Of a stretch of DNA of 39,415 nucleotides, positions 1 through 7,153 are shown one piece after another. The notes under the pieces were generated by a model that was not told where the DNA came from, searched no databases, and saw nothing but the letters and a program-made list of their open reading frames with translations. The position numbers and the translations under genes are program-made. The stretch covers positions 1 to 39,415 of the forward strand of contig CALLVD010000067.1 of assembly GCA_938010385.1 (NCBI GenBank). Reading direction: 5' to 3'. Positions within the stretch are counted from its first letter, which is position 1, and the number at the start of each line of letters is the position of its first letter. The stretch is from an uncultured Robiginitomaculum sp. Lineage in GTDB: Bacteria; Pseudomonadota; Alphaproteobacteria; Caulobacterales; Maricaulaceae.

Positions 1-299
1 AAGGCGATTTATCTGAATTTCAAACGCCGGTCGCTATGCCGGGCACGCCGTTTCAAATCAAAACGTGGGAGGCGCTCCAAGCCATTCCGGCCGGGGAGAC
101 GCGCAGCTATAAAGACCTCGCCAAATCCGTAGGCAGTCCCAAAGGCTTTCGCGCTGTTGCGGGTGCCAATGCCAATAACCGCCTCGCCATAATTGTGCCC
201 TGTCACCGGGTTATCAGCGCAGATGGCGGGCTTGGCGGTTATGCAGGCGGGCTTGATAAAAAGCGGGCCTTGCTAACGCTCGAGGGAGCGGCGATCTAA
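1..299 (+). CDS. Methylated-DNA--protein-cysteine methyltransferase, C-terminal part (Ogt/Ada family), truncated by window edge
   Basis: This is a suicide alkyltransferase that moves the methyl group of O6-methylguanine onto its own cysteine, repairing alkylated DNA in the cytoplasm. The open frame runs in from before base 1 (first full codon at base 3), so only about 98 C-terminal residues are visible and the internal ATG at 36 is not the start. Diagnostic elements are the FQIKTWEAL helix, the AIPAGETRSY turn of the DNA-binding wing, and the active-site motif PCHRVI with the acceptor Cys codon at 201-203, followed by GGLGGYAGGLDKK. It could be a stand-alone Ogt or the C-terminal half of an Ada-type protein; the missing 5' end prevents a decision. 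Its last 27 bases overlap the end of the convergent DoxX-like gene. Confidence 0.93.
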   Translation, partial: GDLSEFQTPVAMPGTPFQIKTWEALQAIPAGETRSYKDLAKSVGSPKGFRAVAGANANNRLAIIVPCHRVISADGGLGGYAGGLDKKRALLTLEGAAI

Positions 300-671
300 A
301 TTTCCGCTCGCCCATAAAATTAGCGCGATTAACGGGAATTGCAGCGCGACGCGAAGCCAAAGCAGCGGCGCAGAAAAACTGTCTGTCCCAAGCAGCAGGC
401 CTGCCATGGCCATATAGATATTGGCCGGCAAAACGGCGAGCAGGTAAGGCGCAAACAACAGCCCGCTGAGACGCCGATATTTCGGCAGCACAATCCCAAT
501 CGCCAAAACAATCTCGATAATGCCGGTCACCCAAACAATGGCTTTCGGAAACGGCAACAGGGGCGGCACGATGGAGGCGAACATATCGGTTTTGGCGAAA
601 TGCAGATATCCCGCGAGCGCGAAGAAGACCGCGATAATAACACAGAGGCTCGTTTTAATTTGGGCGCGCAT
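273..671 (-). CDS. DoxX-like small integral membrane protein
   Basis: This 132-aa inner-membrane protein has about four predicted hydrophobic segments (near residues 5-24, 42-62, 70-92 and 103-122). The second segment reads VWVTGIIEIVLAIGIVLP, and this G-x-E pattern in helix 2 is typical of the DoxX/DoxD-like family. Members have been tied to quinone or redox chemistry in some species, but no reaction can be assigned from this sequence. The ATG is followed directly by a basic residue and the first membrane helix. Its tail overlaps the alkyltransferase gene by 27 bases in convergent orientation. It could equally be filed as an uncharacterised DoxX-superfamily membrane protein. Confidence 0.75.
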   Translation of the reverse strand: MRAQIKTSLCVIIAVFFALAGYLHFAKTDMFASIVPPLLPFPKAIVWVTGIIEIVLAIGIVLPKYRRLSGLLFAPYLLAVLPANIYMAMAGLLLGTDSFSAPLLWLRVALQFPLIALILWASGNLDRRSLER

Positions 672-727
672 GATGATTTCCTTTGCGTCTCAATTGCGCC
701 AATGCCGGCGCCGTGTCAAAAGCCGTT

Positions 728-1159
728 ATGACTTTTGCCCTGCACCCCCAACTGATTAATGACTGCATCCCGATCGGCGATTTGCCGCTATGCCGGGTTT
801 TGCTCGCGCCGGATAAGCGGTTTGCATGGTTTATCCTTGTGCCAAAGCGCGCGACTATTCGCGAGGCTTATGAGCTTAACGCGGCAGACCAACTGACCCT
901 AATGCGCGAATCCGCTGCGTTTGGCAGAGCAATCATGACAGCCTTTGACGGCGATAAGCTCAATATCGGTGCGCTCGGCAATATGGTGCCGCAGCTGCAT
1001 ATTCACCACATTGTGCGCCATAAAGGCGACGCCGCCTGGCCCGGCGCGGTGTGGGGGTGCCCCGGCGCGAGCGCCTATTCTGACGCCGACTTAGCGGTAA
1101 TAAAGAAGCAAGTCGCCGCTATGGCGCTGCCTGAGTTTATCCCGGCCCCGACACATTAG
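728..1159 (+). CDS. HIT-family hydrolase
   Basis: This cytoplasmic histidine-triad protein of 143 aa belongs to a superfamily that hydrolyses dinucleoside polyphosphates or nucleoside phosphoramidates. The motif QLHIHHIVR (His91, His93 and His94 from the chosen start) carries the catalytic His. The third His of the classical HxHxH triad is displaced or replaced, which as I recall is common in an alphaproteobacterial subgroup with the same VPQLH...AWPGPVWG context; AWPGAVWG is visible just after the motif here. I chose the ATG at 728 because the family begins with a short MTFxLHPQL-like N-terminus. An in-frame start at 683 would add 15 unrelated residues. The tail overlaps the convergent hydrolase gene by 23 bases. 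Confidence 0.85.
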   Translation: MTFALHPQLINDCIPIGDLPLCRVLLAPDKRFAWFILVPKRATIREAYELNAADQLTLMRESAAFGRAIMTAFDGDKLNIGALGNMVPQLHIHHIVRHKGDAAWPGAVWGCPGASAYSDADLAVIKKQVAAMALPEFIPAPTH

Positions 1160-1832
1160 GCGCGGTTTTACCGACGACGCTGTCGGCGACATAGGGGTTA
1201 TCAATCCGTTCTTGGCCGAATGTGCTCATCGGGCCGTGCCCCGGAATAAAGCGCATATCATTGCCCAACGGCCAGAGCTTTTGCGTGATGCTGTCGATTA
1301 ATTGCTGATGATTGCCTTTGGGAAAATCTGTTCGCCCGATAGAGCCGCGAAAAATGACGTCACCGACGAAAGCGATTTTCATATCCGTGTTGTAAATGAC
1401 CACATGACCCGGCGTATGGCCCGGACAGTGGGCGACGTTAAACGTTACGCCGGCCAATGACAGCGTGTCGCCGTCCTTCAGCCATCGGTCCGGCTTGCAG
1501 TCACGTCCCATGCCGGGATGGCCGTATTTCGCCCAGCTGCTCTCGATAGACTCCAGCCAAAAATCATCGTCTTTGTGCGGACCGATAATCTCTATGCCCA
1601 GCGCGTCGCGAATATCTTCCGCCCCGCCGGCGTGATCCAAATGGCCGTGAGTCAGCCAGATTTGCGTGACCGTCACGCCCAAACCTTTAGCATCGCTCAG
1701 CAGGCGCTCTGCCTCCCCGCCCGGGTCAACCAGCACGCCTTCCATGCTTTGCGTGTCCCACATCAGGCTGCAATTTTGTGACAGAGGGGTTACGGGCAGG
1801 ATGCGCAGATCCAGTTTGGCTTTGGCGGTCAT
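1137..1832 (-). CDS. Metallo-beta-lactamase-fold hydrolase (glyoxalase II-like, YcbL type)
   Basis: This 231-aa cytoplasmic enzyme of the MBL fold is likely a hydroxyacylglutathione-hydrolase-like thioesterase. The metal-binding motif THGHLDH lies at residues 61-67, followed by the HCPGHTPGH His, the bridging Asp in FVGDVIFRGSIGR, and the terminal His in FIPGHGP. The length matches the short YcbL/GloC-like subgroup, which lacks the C-terminal substrate-binding domain of classical glyoxalase II. The natural substrate is not visible from sequence. No signal peptide is seen. It converges on the HIT gene with a 23-base overlap. Confidence 0.85.
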   Translation of the reverse strand: MTAKAKLDLRILPVTPLSQNCSLMWDTQSMEGVLVDPGGEAERLLSDAKGLGVTVTQIWLTHGHLDHAGGAEDIRDALGIEIIGPHKDDDFWLESIESSWAKYGHPGMGRDCKPDRWLKDGDTLSLAGVTFNVAHCPGHTPGHVVIYNTDMKIAFVGDVIFRGSIGRTDFPKGNHQQLIDSITQKLWPLGNDMRFIPGHGPMSTFGQERIDNPYVADSVVGKTAPNVSGPG

Positions 1833-2004
1833 AATCGGGCTTTCGAACTTTTGGCCAATCTAGTGATAAGCGCGCGCGGTTCAAGACCCGTCTGCGGGGG
1901 AGCTCTCAACTGCTATTTCACCTGCAACGCGAAACGCCTGCGCTTTGCAGACCGGCGGGCATAGGTTATGGTTAACGCAGTCTTAACGCCCTTTGGAGTT
2001 TCCT

Positions 2005-2844
2005 ATGAACACGCTTTCACGCCTGACCCTCGCCGCCGGCGCCGCCCTTTTTGTCGGCATCAGCACCACAGGGTTTAACGCCCAGGGGCACCCGCACGGG
2101 GACAAGTTGAAAAAGCAAGCAGAGACTAAAATTGCGATTCCGCACACGCCCGCGCCCAAGCCAATGCCGATGACCGGCGAGGTTGCGGTCGATAACGGCG
2201 CGCCGGAAGATTTCAATATTAACGACTTTCTCGGCGATAACGGGCGGGTTGATGTGAAAAAACTGCGCGCCTATGAGAACAAGAAACAAAGATATATCGA
2301 AGACAATGAAGACAGCAGCGCAGTCCATGACAGCGCGCAAATCAGTGTGATGATGCAGGCAGGGCCGATCGCCGAAGATATGGCGTCACAAGATCTGCCA
2401 CGCGACATTGAGATTGATAAAATTGTCGACCTCATTACGCCCTTTCGCCGGGGAAGCAGCGACACTGTCAGATTGCGCGAAGATGACTCTGTAAAGGCCG
2501 AAATAAGAATAGAGAAAATTCGGCCGGAGCGCTCAACCCTAACAGAGACGCACCACGGCGACAAAAAACATCACGGCAAGCCTGAAACGAAAAAAGGCCG
2601 CACAATTTCCCTGTCCGGAGATACGACCATTCACATTGCGCCTGATGGCGCGATTACGGTGACCAATAACGGGGAAACCGTTATGCCGCTGTCAATGACC
2701 GGGGTAAAAGCGGGCAAGGCGTCAGCTATGGTGATGGATGATTGCGCGCCAGCGAAAATCACGGTCGAGAAAAAGGTCAAAGTCGAAGACGGCAAACGCA
2801 AAGTGCGCGTCGAAGTCGATATGGAATCAGAAATCCTCGATTAG
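2005..2844 (+). CDS. Secreted hypothetical protein, His/Lys-rich
   Basis: I do not recognise this 279-aa protein. The ATG at 2005 is preceded by GGAG at 1995-1998 with good spacing; an in-frame TTG at 1993 would sit on that site and is unlikely. The N-terminus looks like a Sec signal peptide (MNTLSRLTLAAGAALFVG, possible cleavage after FNA near residue 25), so the protein is probably periplasmic. The mature part starts with a HPHGDKLKK stretch, has a Pro-rich segment (PHTPAPKPMPM) and a second His/Lys-rich patch (HHGDKKHHGK), then a charged C-terminal tail with repeated KV/EV pairs that could form beta strands. The His clusters may bind metal, but that is only a guess. The stop overlaps the stop of convergent hisS by 3 bases. 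Confidence 0.7.
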   Translation: MNTLSRLTLAAGAALFVGISTTGFNAQGHPHGDKLKKQAETKIAIPHTPAPKPMPMTGEVAVDNGAPEDFNINDFLGDNGRVDVKKLRAYENKKQRYIEDNEDSSAVHDSAQISVMMQAGPIAEDMASQDLPRDIEIDKIVDLITPFRRGSSDTVRLREDDSVKAEIRIEKIRPERSTLTETHHGDKKHHGKPETKKGRTISLSGDTTIHIAPDGAITVTNNGETVMPLSMTGVKAGKASAMVMDDCAPAKITVEKKVKVEDGKRKVRVEVDMESEILD

Positions 2845-4322
2845 GCATCCAATATGGATTTAATCGCGCTGACGAGCTGATCAGCCGGTACAGTGCTTTG
2901 CGCCGGGCGGGATTCGCGCCATTCCTCATTGGACTCAATAGCCTTGGCCATTTGTGCGCCGAGTTTTAAGTCTTTCAGCGTGACCTGACCGGCCGCAATT
3001 TCATCCTCGCCCATCAGGACCGCGACGGGCACGCCGCGCTTATCGGCATATTTCAGCTGTTTTGTGACATTGCCGCCGCCGACGAAAACTTCGGTGCGAA
3101 TGCCCTGCGCGCGCAGTTGATCGGCGAGCTGAAAATATTTTGGCATTAAAGCTTTATCAAAATTACAAATCATGACGGGCGGGGTTACTTCCGCCTGCAT
3201 GTGGCCCATACGCTCGAGCGCGGTTAAGAAACGCGACACGCCAAAACTGAAACCGGTCGCCGGGACAAGCTGCCCTTTAAACCGGCTGACCAAATCATCG
3301 TAACGTCCGCCGCCGCCGATAGAGCCGATACGTACCGGCCGTCCTTTGCGATCGCGAATATCGGCCAGTAATTCCACTTCAAAGACCGGACCCGTATAAT
3401 AGCCAAGCCCGCGCACGATTGACGTATCAAACGCCACTTGGTCGGGGGCGTAGCCGCAAGCGGTCAGCAGAGCGTCAATATCGGCCAGTTCTTTCACGCC
3501 CGCCATGCCGCGTTCTGAATTGCCGACCACCGATTCCAGCGCTTTAATCGTCGCTTCGCGCTCGCCCGACCCGGCCGTGGTAAAGCCCATGACGGCGTCA
3601 ATTCCGGCCGGCGACAAGCCGGCGCCTTTGGTGTAATCGCCGCTCTCATCTTCGCGGCCTTCGCCGAGAAGGTCGCGCACGCCCTGCTCGCCGAGGCGGT
3701 CAAGCTTATCAATCGCGCGCAAGACTTGCAGCCGTTGCAGCGCGCCTTCGTCCGTGCCGGGAACGCCGGAGCTTTCCAAAATGCCATCGAGCAATTTACG
3801 GTTATTGACCCGCACCTGATACTCGCCGTCTTTCAGGCCGACCGCGCGCATAACATCTGCAGCGACCATAATCATTTCCGCATCTGCCGCCGCGCCCGGC
3901 GCGCCGACGCTATCGGCATCACATTGCACAAATTCGCGAAACCGGCCGGGACCGGGTTTTTCATTGCGGTAAACACTGCCCGCCTGATAGCGGCGATAAG
4001 GCTTTGCGAGGCCGTCAAAATTTTCCGCTACAAACCGGGCCATAGGCGCGGTTAAATCATAGCGCAGCGCCATCCATTGTTCGTCATCATCCTGCATGGC
4101 AAAGACGCCTTCATTGGGACGATCTTCATCCGGCAAAAACTTACCCAGCGCATCGGCATATTCAAACGCCGGCGTTTGCAGCGGCTCAAATCCGCGCGAA
4201 TCATAGACTGAAAACGCCGCCTCAATCAGCGCCCGCTCAGCGCGCAACAGGTCTGCCGGCTTGTCTTCAAACCCTCTGGGGCGGCGCGCTTTGGGGCGAA
4301 ACTGTTTTTGCTTTTTAGCCAT
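2841..4322 (-). CDS. hisS: Histidyl-tRNA synthetase
   Basis: This is a class II aminoacyl-tRNA synthetase of 493 aa that charges tRNA-His in the cytoplasm. The N-terminal motif-1 region begins PRGFEDKPADLLRAE. The motif-2 loop YRNEKPGPGRFREF, the HisA-type motif GLGYYTGPVFEV, the glycine-rich SIGGGGRYDDL and the motif-3 region TGFSFGVSRF are all present in order. They are followed by a C-terminal anticodon-binding domain (PVMICNFDK onward, ending in a basic-acidic helix). It is longer than the 420-aa E. coli enzyme and matches the longer form seen in many alphaproteobacteria. The ATG has an AAAGAGAT Shine-Dalgarno-like sequence upstream. It appears to be transcribed alone, converging on the secreted hypothetical. 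Confidence 0.95.
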   Translation of the reverse strand: MAKKQKQFRPKARRPRGFEDKPADLLRAERALIEAAFSVYDSRGFEPLQTPAFEYADALGKFLPDEDRPNEGVFAMQDDDEQWMALRYDLTAPMARFVAENFDGLAKPYRRYQAGSVYRNEKPGPGRFREFVQCDADSVGAPGAAADAEMIMVAADVMRAVGLKDGEYQVRVNNRKLLDGILESSGVPGTDEGALQRLQVLRAIDKLDRLGEQGVRDLLGEGREDESGDYTKGAGLSPAGIDAVMGFTTAGSGEREATIKALESVVGNSERGMAGVKELADIDALLTACGYAPDQVAFDTSIVRGLGYYTGPVFEVELLADIRDRKGRPVRIGSIGGGGRYDDLVSRFKGQLVPATGFSFGVSRFLTALERMGHMQAEVTPPVMICNFDKALMPKYFQLADQLRAQGIRTEVFVGGGNVTKQLKYADKRGVPVAVLMGEDEIAAGQVTLKDLKLGAQMAKAIESNEEWRESRPAQSTVPADQLVSAIKSILDA

Positions 4323-4394
4323 GGCTTATCTCTTTAATTAGGTGAGAGCCTGTTACTGCGTTTTGCCGGTTATGGAAAGGCCCAACCGGACGGC

Positions 4395-5090
4395 TCAGAG
4401 CACATCCGAATTACTTGCCGTAATTTTCTCAATCAGCTCTGCCCCGCTCGCGCGGCCGGAGTTTACGGCGCGGCTGACCGTGTGCCATGCCAAGTCTTCA
4501 CTGCCGAGCTTGTGGGCTATCAGAGCGTCCGGCTTCGCGTCCGGCTCCAGCCACGCATCCCACAATTCCCGAGGCAGACGCACCGGCATGCGGTGATGCA
4601 AATGCTTCATATCGCCCGTCGCGGCCGTGGTTAAAATCGTCGCCGATAACAGCGTTATGCCTTCATCCACACGGTATTGATCCCACAAGCCGGCAAAGGC
4701 CGACGAGCCTGCCTGCTCTGACTCATAAATATAATAAGGCTGCTTGGGCGTCTCGACGCCTTCCCATTCATACCAGCCGTCAAAGGGTATCAGCGCGCGG
4801 CGGCGTTTCCATGGCGTACGAAAGCTCGGCTTGTCCGCCGCCGTTTCCGAGCGCGCATTAAACATAGGCCGGCCTTCCGGCATGGACTTGCTCCAATGGG
4901 GATGCAGGCCCCAGCGCATCGGCACCACGGCGCGGCGTCCCTGCCCGTTCAGCGCTATCACCGGCACGATGGCGGCGGGCGCGATATTATAACTGCCTTC
5001 CCACGGCCAAAGCCCGTCATTGGTATCATCAGCGCAAAACGCGGCCGCGATTTCATCTAAAGTCCCGGCTAATGTATAACGTCCGCACAT
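4395..5090 (-). CDS. SOS response-associated peptidase family protein (SRAP, HMCES/YedK)
   Basis: This 231-aa protein begins MCGRYTL, so after Met removal Cys2 becomes the N-terminal residue. In this family Cys2 forms a thiazolidine crosslink with abasic sites in single-stranded DNA, shielding them during replication. Other family hallmarks are FNARSET, the RRALIPFDGWYEWEG active-site region with the catalytic Glu, and HHRMPV carrying the conserved His. The length is typical. It is divergent from the Nudix gene, with only 45 bases between start codons, so the two probably share a promoter region. I see no clear LexA box there. Confidence 0.93.
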   Translation of the reverse strand: MCGRYTLAGTLDEIAAAFCADDTNDGLWPWEGSYNIAPAAIVPVIALNGQGRRAVVPMRWGLHPHWSKSMPEGRPMFNARSETAADKPSFRTPWKRRRALIPFDGWYEWEGVETPKQPYYIYESEQAGSSAFAGLWDQYRVDEGITLLSATILTTAATGDMKHLHHRMPVRLPRELWDAWLEPDAKPDALIAHKLGSEDLAWHTVSRAVNSGRASGAELIEKITASNSDVL

Positions 5091-5135
5091 AGGATATGGC
5101 TATCATATTCCGGCGTATCAGGGCAAAGTGATTGC

Positions 5136-5543
5136 ATGAAAAATCCTCCTGTTCCCGCTGTCGGCGTCATCTGTTTTAAGGGGGCGCGCGTGCTTTTAAT
5201 CAAGCGCAGTAAACCGCCCAAGAAAGATGATTGGTCGCTGCCGGGCGGACGGTTAGAGCCCGGTGAAACCCGGCGCGAGGCGGCTTTGCGCGAGCTTTAT
5301 GAAGAGACAGGCGTGAGCGCAAAACTGCTCGAAAAGATCGCCGTGATAGACGCAGATTTCGGCAGCCATCATTTTATCCTGCATGATTATTTAGCGGTTT
5401 GGGAATCCGGCGAAGTGCGCGCCTGTGATGACGCTGCCGATGCCCGCTGGTTCGAGCTGACCGAAATTGAGGCGCTGGGCATGTGGCCGAAAACGCAGGC
5501 GGTGATTTTTCAGGCCTACGCCGCTTTAACCGCGCCGTCCTGA
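5136..5543 (+). CDS. Nudix hydrolase
   Basis: This 135-aa cytoplasmic pyrophosphohydrolase has a complete Nudix box between residues 38 and 60: GGRLEPGETRREA followed by the REL-x-EET-G catalytic core with its metal-binding glutamates. The preceding GVICFKGARVLLIKR strand and the DDWSLPGG entry resemble MutT/ADP-ribose-pyrophosphatase-like members, but the substrate cannot be told from sequence. The ATG follows a short divergent promoter region shared with the SRAP gene. The next gene starts 44 bases downstream on the same strand, so a common transcript with the TIGR02301-like gene and pyrC is possible. Confidence 0.9.
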   Translation: MKNPPVPAVGVICFKGARVLLIKRSKPPKKDDWSLPGGRLEPGETRREAALRELYEETGVSAKLLEKIAVIDADFGSHHFILHDYLAVWESGEVRACDDAADARWFELTEIEALGMWPKTQAVIFQAYAALTAPS

Positions 5544-5587
5544 GAATGACCGGTGACCTTTTTTCCAAACTCCTGTAAAGCAAGGCT

Positions 5588-6004
5588 ATGTTACGCGAGT
5601 TTACATTATGCGCGGCCCTGATGCTGGCCGCTGCTTCGTCAGCCGGCGCCGTGGAATCTACGGCCGATATTCCGATAGAGAAGCGCTTGGAAAATGACAT
5701 GATTGCCATGCCCAACATGGCAGAAGCGCTCGCGAAAAATTTGGGACAACTCCATTACATGCGCCGGCTTTGTTTCGGGCAAAGCGATCAAACCTGGCGC
5801 AACCAAGCCCGCGCTATGATGGACATTGAAGCGCCGCAAGATCGTGAGCGGCGCGCCAAGCTTATCAAAGCGTTTAATGATGGCTTTTACGATCAACAGG
5901 CGCGCTTTAATCAATGCGGCGAAGCGGTCAGCGTCGAGGCCGCCGCCATAGCCGAAAACGGCCGTCACCTGGCGAGCATGCTCGGCGATCCTTACCGCGA
6001 ATAA
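5588..6004 (+). CDS. TIGR02301-like secreted protein
   Basis: This is a 138-aa protein with a clear Sec signal peptide (MLREFTLCAALMLAAASSAGA, cleavage near residue 21), so probably periplasmic. The mature part contains NLGQLHYMRRLCFG, WRNQARAMMDIEAP, RRAKLIKAFNDGF and RFNQCGEA. This two-cysteine helical pattern is what I recall for the alphaproteobacterial TIGR02301 family, whose function is unknown. The family length is usually 120-170 aa, so the gene looks intact. It lies 15 bases upstream of pyrC on the same strand and may be cotranscribed with it. Confidence 0.75.
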   Translation: MLREFTLCAALMLAAASSAGAVESTADIPIEKRLENDMIAMPNMAEALAKNLGQLHYMRRLCFGQSDQTWRNQARAMMDIEAPQDRERRAKLIKAFNDGFYDQQARFNQCGEAVSVEAAAIAENGRHLASMLGDPYRE

Positions 6005-6019
6005 ACGGACAATAATTTT

Positions 6020-7078
6020 ATGACTGACTCCCCTACGCGCCTCGAGATTGCGCAGCCTGATGATTGGCACGTTCACCTGCGCGACGGCGACATGCTGGCC
6101 GGCGTGGTCGATGCCACCGCCCGGCAATTTGCCCGCGCCATTGTCATGCCCAACCTTGCGCCGCCGGTGACGACGATTGCGGCCGGCAAAGCGTACCGTG
6201 ACCGCATTATGGCGGCGCTGTCTGATGAGCTCGACTTCACTCCGCTAATGACGGCTTATCTGACCGACGGCGCCGACGCGGATGAGATTATCGGCGGTTT
6301 TGACCAAGGCGTGTTTTCCGCCTGCAAGCTATACCCCGCCAATGCGACAACCAATTCATCCCACGGCGTTACGGACATTGCGAATATATCCGGCGTTTTG
6401 GCGGCGATGGAAAAAGCGGGCATGCCGCTTTTGGTTCACGGCGAAGTCACCGATCCCGAGATTGATATTTTTGACCGTGAAGCCGTATTCATTGACCGCG
6501 TTATGTCCGGCATTGCCCGCGATTTTCCCGGGCTGAAAGTCGTGTTCGAGCATATCACCACATCAGACGCGGCTGATTTCGTGATGTCCGCAGGCCCGAA
6601 TGTGGCCGCGACGATTACCCCGCATCATTTGGCATTTTCGCGCAATGCTATTTTCAAAGGCGGCATTCGTCCGCATTATTATTGCCTGCCGATTGCCAAG
6701 CGGGAGACTCATCGTCTGGCTCTGCGCAAGGCCGCCACATCCGGCTCACCTAAGTTTTTCCTCGGCACAGATTCTGCGCCCCATGACGTGACCCGCAAAA
6801 TCAGCGAGTGCGGCTGCGCGGGCTTGTATAATGCCCCGTTTGCCATTGAGAGCTACGCCCAAACCTTTGACGAAGAAAACGCGCTGGATAAGCTTGAAGG
6901 CTTTGCCTCCCTGAACGGGCCGGCCTTTTACGGCCTGCCGGTCAATACGGCGCGCATGGTCTTAGAGCGCCGCCCATCCGATGTTCCGCAAACGTTTGCC
7001 GCCGGCCCGCATACGCTTGTCCCGTTCCTGGCCGGAGAGCAAACAAGCTGGACTTTTGCAGGCCTTCAACCCGCCTGA
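6020..7078 (+). CDS. pyrC: Dihydroorotase (class II, PyrC type)
   Basis: This 352-aa enzyme interconverts carbamoyl-aspartate and dihydroorotate in de novo pyrimidine synthesis. The zinc ligands are visible in order: [10 protein letters not shown] (His17, His19), the probable carboxylated lysine in [29 protein letters not shown], and the catalytic Asp in [15 protein letters not shown] and MVLERRPSD are further motifs of the class II enzymes, and the length matches the E. coli enzyme (348 aa). The ATG follows the preceding gene by 15 bases. A strong terminator lies about 22 bases after the stop. Confidence 0.96.
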   Translation: MTDSPTRLEIAQPDDWHVHLRDGDMLAGVVDATARQFARAIVMPNLAPPVTTIAAGKAYRDRIMAALSDELDFTPLMTAYLTDGADADEIIGGFDQGVFSACKLYPANATTNSSHGVTDIANISGVLAAMEKAGMPLLVHGEVTDPEIDIFDREAVFIDRVMSGIARDFPGLKVVFEHITTSDAADFVMSAGPNVAATITPHHLAFSRNAIFKGGIRPHYYCLPIAKRETHRLALRKAATSGSPKFFLGTDSAPHDVTRKISECGCAGLYNAPFAIESYAQTFDEENALDKLEGFASLNGPAFYGLPVNTARMVLERRPSDVPQTFAAGPHTLVPFLAGEQTSWTFAGLQPA

Positions 7079-7100
7079 AACTTCTAAATATCTGCCAATA

Positions 7101-7131
7101 AAAAAGCCTGCATCCGTGATGCAGGCTTTTT
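7101..7131. terminator. Bidirectional rho-independent terminator
   Basis: AAAAAGCCTGCATC and GATGCAGGCTTTTT form a long perfect stem around a short CGT loop, with A-tract and T-tract on either side. It lies between convergent pyrC (ends 7078) and the DUF1508-repeat gene (ends 7154) and can serve both strands. Confidence 0.93.
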
Positions 7132-7153
7132 GTTTTGCATTGACGCAGTGCGC

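Noticed and set aside
1833-2004. Promoter or small RNA in the gap before the secreted hypothetical
   Set aside because: I see no convincing -35/-10 pair or stable hairpin with a T-tract; nothing supportable beyond the GGAG ribosome-binding site.
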